Shown here piece after piece: positions 15,964 to 21,463 of a stretch of DNA of 21,463 bases. The DNA is from Clostridiales bacterium. GTDB taxonomy: Bacteria; Bacillota; Clostridia; Oscillospirales; CAG-382. Every line of letters starts with the position of its first letter. The first letter of the stretch is position 1. Made by a program: the position numbers and the translations under genes. The stretch is from the NCBI GenBank assembly GCA_003452915.1, contig DMMZ01000011.1:1-21463 (forward strand), in the 5' to 3' direction. Below the pieces are notes generated by a model, which ran no database searches, was not told the origin of the DNA, and saw nothing but the letters and a program-made list of their open reading frames with translations.

Positions 15964-16064
15964 CAACGTCGGAGCACGGAGTTTTGTGCCGGTTTCCCGC
16001 ACGTTGCGGATTTTAGCAGTAGCCAAATTTACGTCATTATATCCTATGTAAAAGTCACAAAACT
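15964..16064 (-). repeat. Folded G+C-rich insert between rsmH and ftsL
   Basis: CAACGT (15964-15969) pairs with ACGTTG (16001-16006). Inside are GCAC/GTGC (15974-15977, 15986-15989) and CGG/CCG (15990-15992, 15997-15999), which on the minus strand closes a GAAA tetraloop. The layout, a closing stem with two hairpins, is like that at 856-909, and both contain GTTTTGTGCC. In addition GAGTTTTGTG (15979-15988) is a perfect 10-bp inverted repeat of CACAAAACTC (16055-16064), a pairing that competes with the inner GCAC stem. Either a dispersed repeat or a two-state RNA is possible. Confidence 0.45.
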
Positions 16065-16084
16065 CTTTTTCTGAAAGTTTACTT

Positions 16085-17014
16085 TCAGACTTTCTCCGCT
16101 ATTCTTAATTTTGCACTGTGAGAGCGGCTGTTTTCCGATAATTCTTTTTCACTCGGAGTTATTGCTTTTTTTGATATTAACTTTACCAAAGGCTTTTTGT
16201 TACACACACAAACGGGGAAATCCACTGGACAGGTACAAGGTGACATCAACTTTTTAAAAATAGTTTTTGCTATTCTGTCCTCGAGTGAATGAAAGCTGAT
16301 TACCGCAATCCTTCCGCCCTCTTTGAGAAGCGAGACACCTTTTTCAATCGTCTGTCCGATTCCCTCAAGCTCTGCGTTTACTTCAATTCTTATTGCCTGA
16401 AAACTTCGCTTTGCCGGATTTCCGTCTGTATTACGATTTTTAACAGGAATTGCTGCAGAAATGATTCCAGCAAGTCTAAGAGTAGTCTTTATCGGTTCGG
16501 TTTCTCTTTCTCTGACAATACGCTGTGCAATACGGTTTCCGAACCGTTCCTCGCCGTAATCAAAAAGAATCTTCGCAAGTTCTTTTTCACTGTAGCTGTT
16601 TACGACTTCGTAAGCGGTCAATAAATCGCTTTCATCCATCCGCATATCTAAAGGTGCATCATAACGGTAGGAAAAGCCACGTTCTGCATTATCAAACTGA
16701 TATGATGAAACACCCAAATCCATCAGTATCCCGTCTAACCTTTCATAAGGAGAATCTGCAATTATCGAATCAATATTTGTGTAGTTATCTTTTACAAGCA
16801 TAAGCCTGTTATCATTTATGTTTCTTTTAGCATTTTCAATCGCTGCAATATCACGATCAATTGAGATAAGTCTGCCTTTATCAGAGAGCTTTTCGAGTAT
16901 CAACCTCGTATGCCCTCCACCTCCGAGTGTACAATCGCAATAAATACCATCGGGTTTAATATTAAGTCCCTCAATGACTTCATCCCGCATTACCGGGTAA
17001 TGTATAAATTCCAT
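16085..17014 (-). CDS. rsmH: RsmH (MraW), 16S rRNA m4C1402 methyltransferase
   Basis: RsmH methylates N4 of C1402 in 16S rRNA, at the ribosomal P site, using S-adenosylmethionine. The 309-residue protein starts MEFIHYPVMRDEVI, as usual, followed by the SAM motif CDCTLGGGGHTRLIL (about residues 27-41), MDLGVSSYQFD, GFSYRYDAPLDMRMD and the late FHSLEDRIAK segment. Length fits the family. The start lies one base after the mraZ stop, so the two are co-translated, the standard order in dcw clusters. An 8-bp inverted repeat (16071-16088) overlaps its stop codon but has no U-run. Confidence 0.97.
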   Translation of the reverse strand: MEFIHYPVMRDEVIEGLNIKPDGIYCDCTLGGGGHTRLILEKLSDKGRLISIDRDIAAIENAKRNINDNRLMLVKDNYTNIDSIIADSPYERLDGILMDLGVSSYQFDNAERGFSYRYDAPLDMRMDESDLLTAYEVVNSYSEKELAKILFDYGEERFGNRIAQRIVRERETEPIKTTLRLAGIISAAIPVKNRNTDGNPAKRSFQAIRIEVNAELEGIGQTIEKGVSLLKEGGRIAVISFHSLEDRIAKTIFKKLMSPCTCPVDFPVCVCNKKPLVKLISKKAITPSEKELSENSRSHSAKLRIAEKV

Positions 17015-17015
17015 A

Positions 17016-17435
17016 TTAAAAATCCAACTCTACTAGCTCTTTAGTAACTTCCTCGTTATTAATAAATTGCTGCTCTGCTTCCCAAGCCGTCGCGCTCCAT
17101 ACTTCAAGATGGCTACGGTTCCCTGCGATAATTACATCCTTATCTAAATTAGCAAAATCACGGTACATTTGGGATAGAATTATTCTTCCCTGTGAATCGG
17201 CTGTACACTCGTATGCACCGGAATAAAAATAACGTCTTACTCTTCTTTCTTTAGCTACAGGAAGTTTTTCCAGACGCTCGGTAAACTCATTCCACGCATC
17301 CATCGGATAAATGCAAACGCAATTATCAAGTCCTCTGGAAAGCATAAACTTTTCGCCCAGCTCTTCACGAAGCTTGACGGGTATAAACAATCTGCCCTTG
17401 GCATCTATTGTATGTCTGTATTCACCATAGAACAT
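17016..17435 (-). CDS. mraZ: MraZ, transcriptional regulator of the dcw cluster
   Basis: MraZ is a ring-forming DNA-binding protein of the AbrB/SpoVT fold that binds repeats ahead of its own operon. The 139-residue protein has the two expected copies of the fold, each with a D/S-x-GR core: DAKGRLFIPVKLRE (about residues 12-25) and DSQGRIILSQMYRDF (about 83-97). The ATG at 17435 has AAGGACGGGA upstream. It is the first gene of the cluster, and three TGGA repeats 100-125 bases upstream of the start fit its known binding pattern, so autoregulation is likely. Confidence 0.96.
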   Translation of the reverse strand: MFYGEYRHTIDAKGRLFIPVKLREELGEKFMLSRGLDNCVCIYPMDAWNEFTERLEKLPVAKERRVRRYFYSGAYECTADSQGRIILSQMYRDFANLDKDVIIAGNRSHLEVWSATAWEAEQQFINNEEVTKELVELDF

Positions 17436-17472
17436 GCTTGTCCCGTCCTTCTTGCTGTATTTATATTGTTCA

Positions 17473-17500
17473 ATTATTATAATTGTTCAAAAAAGGTCAA
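17473..17500 (-). promoter_or_regulatory. Candidate promoter of the dcw cluster
   Basis: On the minus strand TTGACC (17500-17495) and AATAAT (17478-17473) are 16 bp apart, about 38 bases before the mraZ ATG. A better -10 (TATAAT, 17481-17476) overlaps it but is too close to that -35. Exact boxes are therefore uncertain. Confidence 0.4.
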
Positions 17501-17534
17501 TTATGGTATTTTCCTGGAATATTATGGGAAATGT

Positions 17535-17560
17535 TTCCATGTAGTTCCACTTCGCTCCAC
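17535..17560 (-). promoter_or_regulatory. MraZ-box-like direct repeats
   Basis: Reading the minus strand, GTGGAG (17560-17555), GTGGAA (17550-17545) and ATGGAA (17540-17535) repeat the core TGGA at an exact 10-bp period, three copies. MraZ is known to bind short TGGG- or GTG-containing repeats with 10-bp phasing ahead of mraZ. The position 35 bp upstream of the candidate -35 fits control of the cluster. Confidence 0.7.
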
Positions 17561-17925
17561 TAATTGTTTATATTATAATATGCTTGTTTAATTTTTGCAA
17601 TAGCTTTTTTAAATTTTTTTTAATTTTTTTTAGTCCATTGTGTGATATTATGTCAAGCATGACAAAAACACACAAGTTATAGTGTTTTTACTGCTTTTTC
17701 GTCTATAAATTGGTGTTTATTTGGCTCATTATGTAAACAAACTAATGTTCGCTTTTTAGCCATATTATGACATTTTTATATAATTTTTGCAAAGCCAAAA
17801 TTTCAAAGCAAAATTTTATATAATATAACAATTGTCGACTTTTGATATAGCGAAAAATTATAATTTTCGAGTTTTGAGAAGCAAATCATGCTAATATAGT
17901 CAATTATTTCCTTGTAAAAATGACA
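17561..17925. other. AT-rich gap between mraZ and merR, nothing recognised
   Basis: Very AT-rich sequence with long T runs near 17600-17632. No ORF with a ribosome site, no RNA gene and no strong structure was found. A short inverted repeat TGTCA-AGCA-TGACA occurs near 17650-17665. Confidence 0.5.
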
Positions 17926-17956
17926 TAAAAATAGAACCGCTTGTGCAACGGCTCCT
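17926..17956 (-). terminator. Terminator-like hairpin without an obvious gene
   Basis: On the minus strand GAGCCG (17954-17949) pairs with CGGTTC (17939-17934) with one G-U pair, and the stem is followed by UAUUUUU. On the plus strand the pair is A-C, so the minus reading is favoured. No minus-strand gene lies just upstream of it; it may shield mraZ from read-through or be a remnant. Confidence 0.4.
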
Positions 17957-17988
17957 AGTTTTTCTTTCGTTAGAATTTTCAAAACACA

Positions 17989-18017
17989 TTGATTCTAAAA
18001 GGTAAATATGATATTAT
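17989..18017 (+). promoter_or_regulatory. Possible upstream promoter of the merR gene
   Basis: TTGATT (17989-17994) and TATTAT (18012-18017) are separated by 17 bp. The -10 lies in the palindrome TGATATTATATCA. A second, MerR-type promoter is closer to the gene. Confidence 0.35.
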
Positions 18018-18067
18018 ATCAATCATATAACGAATCAAAAATAATTTAAAAAATTATAAAAAAACTA

Positions 18068-18098
18068 TTGACTTTGACGTCGTGTCGTACTTTATACT
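18068..18098 (+). promoter_or_regulatory. MerR-type promoter with 19-bp spacer
   Basis: TTGACT (18068-18073) and TATACT (18093-18098) are separated by 19 bp, longer than the usual 17. Over-long spacers are the mark of promoters that MerR-family activators twist into alignment. A weak dyad ACG/CGT sits in the spacer. This suggests autoregulation of the gene at 18122. Confidence 0.6.
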
Positions 18099-18121
18099 AA
18101 ATTCAGAAAGGAGATGAAAGT

Positions 18122-19111
18122 ATGGATTTGATGACAATCAGTGAGGTGTCAAGGAGTTTTGATGTTTCAACAAGAACACTCCGTTATTATGAACAAATTG
18201 GACTTTTAACCAGTCAAAAGAAAGATGATTACGCATATCGTATTTATAATGAGGCTGCTGTAAGACGTCTACAACAGATAATTTTATTGCGGAAATTACG
18301 TATTCCTTTAAAACAAATAAGTTCTATATTTAAAAATGACGAACAAACACATATTGTTGAAGTTTTTCAAGAAAGTATTTCTGAACTTGAAGATGAAATA
18401 GTTGCACTTAACACCATTCGCTTTATTCTAAATACATTTATCGCTCGTTTGCATGTAAGTATTAATGTTAATGAACAGTTTAATTTATTTAAAGATAGCG
18501 ATGTAATTAAAGTTGTTGAATCCCTGAGCCTTTCCAAGATAAATTTTAAGGAGGAACGGTCAATGGAAGATTTAAACAAAGCAAATGAAGTATTATCAAA
18601 ACTTAAAGATGTGAGGGTTCTGCATCTACCGCCATGTACAATAGCATCAAGTCATTTTATAGGAGAAAATCCTGAATTAAATGCCGGAAATCAACTCAAG
18701 GATTTTATTTTAAACAGTAGTTTATATCAAATTAAACCCGATGCCAGAGTTTTTGGATTTAACCATCCTAACCCGTCACAAAGTAGTCCGTATTATGGAT
18801 ATGAGTTTTGGGTTACCATTCCTGAGGATATGGAGGTTTCAGCACCACTTCAAAAGAAACATTTTAAAGGTGGTTTATATGCTGCACACATGATTCAAAT
18901 GGGAAATTTTAATGAATGGGAATGGCTATGTAAATGGGTAGAAAAAGATAATCAAAAATATGCATCGAACTACAGCGATCAAGGTGAAGAAATTATGGGT
19001 GGCTGCCTTGAGGAGCATTTAAATTTTGTGTATGACACTTTTGCGTTAAATAATAAATGGCCTGATGGTGATATTCAACTTGATTTATTAACTCCGATTA
19101 AATTAAAGTAA
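18122..19111 (+). CDS. MerR-family regulator with GyrI-like effector domain
   Basis: A 329-residue regulator with AAAGGAG eight bases before the ATG. Residues 1-70 are a MerR winged helix-turn-helix (MTISEVSRSFDVSTRTLRYYEQIGLL, the classical start, and YRIYNEAAVRRL). A helical linker and coiled coil (about 80-120) follows, then a C-terminal GyrI/AraC-type effector-binding domain (about 150-329, with YYGYEFWVTIPEDMEV and FKGGLYAAHM). Members of this type bind amphipathic or toxic small molecules and activate efflux or detoxification genes. Here no such gene is adjacent, and the gene stands alone between terminators, so its targets may be elsewhere or only itself. It is the only plus-strand gene in the window. 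Confidence 0.9.
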   Translation: MDLMTISEVSRSFDVSTRTLRYYEQIGLLTSQKKDDYAYRIYNEAAVRRLQQIILLRKLRIPLKQISSIFKNDEQTHIVEVFQESISELEDEIVALNTIRFILNTFIARLHVSINVNEQFNLFKDSDVIKVVESLSLSKINFKEERSMEDLNKANEVLSKLKDVRVLHLPPCTIASSHFIGENPELNAGNQLKDFILNSSLYQIKPDARVFGFNHPNPSQSSPYYGYEFWVTIPEDMEVSAPLQKKHFKGGLYAAHMIQMGNFNEWEWLCKWVEKDNQKYASNYSDQGEEIMGGCLEEHLNFVYDTFALNNKWPDGDIQLDLLTPIKLK

Positions 19112-19137
19112 AACAACAATATTACAATGATAAACAA

Positions 19138-19176
19138 AAACCGTCACTAAATTACAAAGTGCCGGTTTTAGTTTTT
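19138..19176 (+). terminator. Intrinsic terminator after the merR gene
   Basis: AAACCGTCACT (19138-19148) pairs with AGTGCCGGTTT (19158-19168) with one mismatch, followed by TAGTTTTT. It starts 26 bases after the merR stop. Confidence 0.8.
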
Positions 19177-19190
19177 ACGTATAACATAAC

Positions 19191-19215
19191 AAAAAGCCAC
19201 GGCAAAAACCGTAGC
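19191..19215 (-). terminator. Intrinsic terminator after the zinc-ribbon gene
   Basis: On the minus strand GCTACGG (19215-19209) pairs with CCGTGGC (19202-19196) with one G-U pair, followed by five U (19195-19191). It faces the merR terminator, insulating the convergent genes. Confidence 0.8.
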
Positions 19216-19273
19216 TTGTTGTGTTCCCGCAATAATCCGCTTTGTTAATGTATAAATTAAACGATAGCTATGA

Positions 19274-19549
19274 TTACTGATTCTTGCTTGCAGCGTAGCA
19301 ATCGCTGCAATAAACTGGCCTGTCATCAGAAGGCTGGAATGGAACTTTTGCTTCTTTTCCGCACTTTGCACAGGTTGTTACGAACAATTCCTTAGGTGCT
19401 CTAGCAGTATTCTTTCTTGAATCTCTGCATACTTTGCATCTCTGAGGCTCGTTCTGAAAACCACGTGATGCGTAAAACTCCTGCTCGCCAGCGGTGAAAA
19501 CGAAAGTGCTTCCACAGTCTTTGCAGGTTAATTTCTTGTCTTCGTACAT
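19274..19549 (-). CDS. Small zinc-ribbon protein with CxxC-x17-CxxC domain
   Basis: A 91-residue protein with four CxxC pairs. The N-terminal half holds CKDCGSTFVFTAGEQEFYASRG and CKVC, the pattern of the probable zinc-binding zinc-ribbon family. The C-terminal half holds CAKC, 17 residues, then CSDC, with VPFQPSDDRPVYC, matching the known small CxxC-x17-CxxC zinc domain. Together these should bind two zinc ions. Function in the family is unknown; nucleic-acid or protein binding is likely. The ATG at 19549 has GGAG eight bases upstream. It is a monocistronic-looking gene with its own terminator. Confidence 0.88.
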   Translation of the reverse strand: MYEDKKLTCKDCGSTFVFTAGEQEFYASRGFQNEPQRCKVCRDSRKNTARAPKELFVTTCAKCGKEAKVPFQPSDDRPVYCSDCYAASKNQ

Positions 19550-19616
19550 TTGCTCTTCTCCTTAGTTTGTTTTACTATAATTTACCTTAGGACGGAATTA
19601 CACCGCCATAATTGCT

Positions 19617-19636
19617 TTTTTAGCATAGTGCTAAAA
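19617..19636. repeat. 8-bp perfect hairpin between sigH-like and zinc-ribbon genes
   Basis: TTTTAGCA and TGCTAAAA with a 3-nt loop lie 44 bases after the sigma-factor stop. The stem is followed by A-rich sequence on the minus strand, so termination of the sigma gene here is uncertain. Confidence 0.4.
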
Positions 19637-19679
19637 CATATTGCTAATTACAACGCTTTCTTTAAGCTACAAAGGCATA

Positions 19680-20285
19680 TTATCGGTTTGGTTTGATGGT
19701 TTGCTTTAGCTTTTTGCGAATTCTGAATACAGCGTTCCCGATACTCTTAGGGTCCTTTCCAAGCTTTCTAGACATATCTCCATAAGACATATCCGACAGA
19801 TACATCTCAAAGACTTCCAATTCATATTGCGAAAGCACTGAAAAAACTTTATTATAAATTATTCTGACGCTTTCTTTGTCTATAAAATCGCTTTCTGGGG
19901 AACCCGACACATCGATAACTGTGTCATCTAAATTATCATCGTAGGGAACGAGCGTATTGTAGTGTCTGTTAAATTTACGAACCGCACTGATAATATTGCT
20001 TTTGATGCATACTGATGCGTAAGTGACAAATGACGAAGACTTGCCATCATATGTTCTAATTGCTTTTAAGAGCCCTATAAGCCCCTCTTGAATAAAATCA
20101 TCAGTCTCTGATACAGGTATTCTTAATTGTTTAACATACCATTCAAGTAATTTTTTATATTTAACCGCAAGCAGCTCAAAAGCTCTTGCATCACCTTGTT
20201 TTGCCGAGTCTATCAGCATATTCTCTGCGTATGAATCCGTCAATTCGGTATTCTTTTCTTTATAATACAACAAAGACACCGCCAA
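19680..20285 (-). CDS. SigH-like RNA polymerase sigma factor
   Basis: A sigma-70 family factor of 201 residues from the TTG at 20285. Region 2 is clear: DDFIQEGLIGLLKAIRTYD and FVTYASVCIKSNIISAVRKFNR (about residues 63-106), covering core binding and -10 recognition. Region 4 is a helix-turn-helix with LSQYELEVFEMYLSDMSY and LGKDPKSIGNAVFRIRKKLK (about 152-196). The spacing and the DPKSIGNAVFRI signature resemble SigH (Spo0H) of Gram-positive bacteria, which acts at the onset of sporulation or competence; the exact role is inferred. Start choice is weak: no clear ribosome site precedes the TTG at 20285 or the GTG at 20279, and an ATG at 20219 (residue 23) would still give a full region 2. A good sigma-A-like promoter lies directly upstream. 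Confidence 0.85.
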   Translation of the reverse strand: MAVSLLYYKEKNTELTDSYAENMLIDSAKQGDARAFELLAVKYKKLLEWYVKQLRIPVSETDDFIQEGLIGLLKAIRTYDGKSSSFVTYASVCIKSNIISAVRKFNRHYNTLVPYDDNLDDTVIDVSGSPESDFIDKESVRIIYNKVFSVLSQYELEVFEMYLSDMSYGDMSRKLGKDPKSIGNAVFRIRKKLKQTIKPNR

Positions 20286-20307
20286 CTTTTATAACTTCAA
20301 CAACCTC

Positions 20308-20335
20308 ATTATACATGAAATTTCAACAAAGTCAA
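20308..20335 (-). promoter_or_regulatory. Sigma-A promoter of the sigma-factor gene
   Basis: On the minus strand TTGACT (20335-20330) and the consensus TATAAT (20313-20308) are 16 bp apart. Transcription would start near 20301, leaving a leader of only about 16 bases before the TTG at 20285. Confidence 0.75.
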
Positions 20336-20411
20336 TAGTTTTTATAATTATTATGAAAAATTCTTTATACTAAATGTAGAAAGTTGACCAATTATAGAGT
20401 GAAATTTTGTT

Positions 20412-21463
20412 TTATTTTACAATAGTGACAAAACTGTCAAGTCTGGATTGCATTTCCGAAAGCTTTTTCTCAATATCCTTCGCGAGAGCAATTTGACACC
20501 TTGCCCGTATCAAATTATGCTTTGGTTTTTTACATTTAAAATAAACATCACCGTTAAGATAGTCGGTTAAAAAACGTGAAGCAAGCTCCAACGTAATTAT
20601 TAATACCCCATCCGGAAGGTTATCAAGCTCAGTTTTTGAAATCATATCGCTTACCTGTGGTATGAATCCGCATGCAAACGATTCATACATGTTAAGATCA
20701 AGTGAAACCTTGGTTATATCTTCTTCGTCCTCTTCAGCGGTATTTGCTGCAAAACGCACAGCATCCCCAAAGTCATGGGCAACAAAACCGGGCATAACAG
20801 TATCTAAATCAATAACAGCAAGCGGGGCACCTGTATCTTTATCGAACATAACATTATTGCACTTTGTATCATTATGAGTAACACGTAAAGGCATCTCGTT
20901 ATTATCGTGCAGCTTTCTAAATTTTGAAGCATATCCTTCTTTGCTTTTTAAATATTCAAGCTCATTTTGTACCTCTTGTTTTCTTCCGCAGCTATCTTTT
21001 TCAGCTGCCATATACAATGCTTCAAAACGCTTTTCTGTATTATGGAAATCAGGGATTGTTGTATACAGCATTTCCGCAGGAAAGTCGCTTAACAATCTTT
21101 GGAACGATCCAAACGCCTCACCTGTTGATTTTAGAATTATATTGTTTACTTGATTATAATTTACCGAATTAAATACAAATGAAAGTACTCGCCAGTTATC
21201 GCCATTTTCTGAAATATAAAAGCTGTTTCCGTCTTTGTTTTTATAAATGTGCATCACTTTTCGTTTTACATCAGGATCGCCTTTTTCTTTTAGCTTCTTC
21301 TCAATGTGTGAAGTAACAAGTTCCGCATTACTGACGATTTGATTCGGATTTTTAAAAACCGTTGTGTTTACTCTCTGAACAATATATTGCTTTATACCAT
21401 CTTCTGCACGTGTATTAATAACGTATGTGTCGTTAATATTACCTGCTTTTATTATATCATATC
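20412..21463 (-). CDS. APH-fold phosphotransferase, NahK-like sugar kinase, 5' end beyond window
   Basis: The frame is open from the right edge to the stop at 20412 (350 codons seen), so the start lies outside; internal ATG/GTG codons near 21257 fall inside the domain and are not the start. The N-lobe has AGNINDTYVINT and YIVQRVNTTVFKNP, a pattern seen in kinases of the N-acetylhexosamine 1-kinase type. The catalytic loop is THNDTKCNNVMFD (HxDxxxxN form) and the metal-binding segment is VIDLDTVMPGFVAHDFGDAVRF. The likely reaction is ATP-dependent phosphorylation of a small hydroxyl substrate, probably a sugar; the aminoglycoside-resistance reading is less likely. Neighbours beyond the edge would help define the substrate. 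Confidence 0.85.
   Translation of the reverse strand, partial: YDIIKAGNINDTYVINTRAEDGIKQYIVQRVNTTVFKNPNQIVSNAELVTSHIEKKLKEKGDPDVKRKVMHIYKNKDGNSFYISENGDNWRVLSFVFNSVNYNQVNNIILKSTGEAFGSFQRLLSDFPAEMLYTTIPDFHNTEKRFEALYMAAEKDSCGRKQEVQNELEYLKSKEGYASKFRKLHDNNEMPLRVTHNDTKCNNVMFDKDTGAPLAVIDLDTVMPGFVAHDFGDAVRFAANTAEEDEEDITKVSLDLNMYESFACGFIPQVSDMISKTELDNLPDGVLIITLELASRFLTDYLNGDVYFKCKKPKHNLIRARCQIALAKDIEKKLSEMQSRLDSFVTIVK

Noticed and set aside
16071..16088. Inverted repeat CTGAAAGT/ACTTTCAG at the rsmH stop as a terminator
   Set aside because: It overlaps the stop codon and is followed by A-rich sequence on the minus strand, so it lacks the U-run needed for termination.
20412..21463. Phosphotransferase as an aminoglycoside-resistance gene
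   Set aside because: The AGNINDTY and LQRVNTxVF-like pattern and IDLDTVMPG fit NahK-like sugar kinases better, and there is no mobile-element context.
1..21463. CRISPR array, transposase or prophage
   Set aside because: No regularly spaced repeats, no transposase-like frame and no phage gene was found on either strand.

Overview
The window is AT-rich, low-G+C Bacillota DNA. The gene content and protein style (SpoVD-type class B PBPs with PASTA domains, FtsL/DivIB divisome, a SigH-like sigma factor) point to class Clostridia, probably an Oscillospiraceae/Ruminococcaceae gut-type organism. The family-level placement is inference. Almost every gene is on the minus strand, so the window reads right to left.

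The core is a division and cell wall (dcw) cluster between about 17.6 kb and 3.4 kb: mraZ, rsmH (mraW), ftsL-like, two tandem overlapping SpoVD/FtsI-type penicillin-binding proteins, murF, mraY, ftsW, murG, ftsQ/divIB and ftsZ. It lacks murE, murD, murC and ftsA, which often lie in this cluster. It is preceded by three 10-bp-spaced TGGA repeats that look like MraZ boxes, and it ends at a strong intrinsic terminator just after ftsZ. ftsZ also has its own promoter-like region. Lipid II synthesis (MurF, MraY, MurG), polymerisation and crosslinking (FtsW plus two class B PBPs) and the scaffold (FtsL, FtsQ, FtsZ) are encoded in one direction. Two intergenic spacers in this cluster (before the first PBP gene and before ftsL) hold compact inserts, more G+C-rich than their flanks, that can fold on the transcribed strand.

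Left of ftsZ (3.4 kb to 1) is a separate unit with its own sigma-A-like promoter. It encodes an exported 146-aa protein, an 18-codon ORF overlapping a one-TM membrane protein, and two FtsX/MacB-like permeases, the last cut by the window edge. No ATP-binding subunit is visible. A third folded insert, a near-perfect three-way junction, sits just before the last permease. I do not recognise this set as a named system; it is the most likely place for undescribed biology.

Right of mraZ is a 685-bp AT-rich gap, then a divergent gene for a MerR-family regulator with a C-terminal GyrI-like effector domain and a typical 19-bp-spacer promoter. Two face-to-face terminators separate it from a convergent minus-strand gene for a small zinc-ribbon protein. 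Beyond that are a SigH-like sigma factor with a good sigma-A promoter and a phosphotransferase of the APH/NahK-like sugar-kinase fold that runs off the right edge.

No rRNA, tRNA, CRISPR array, transposase or phage gene was seen.
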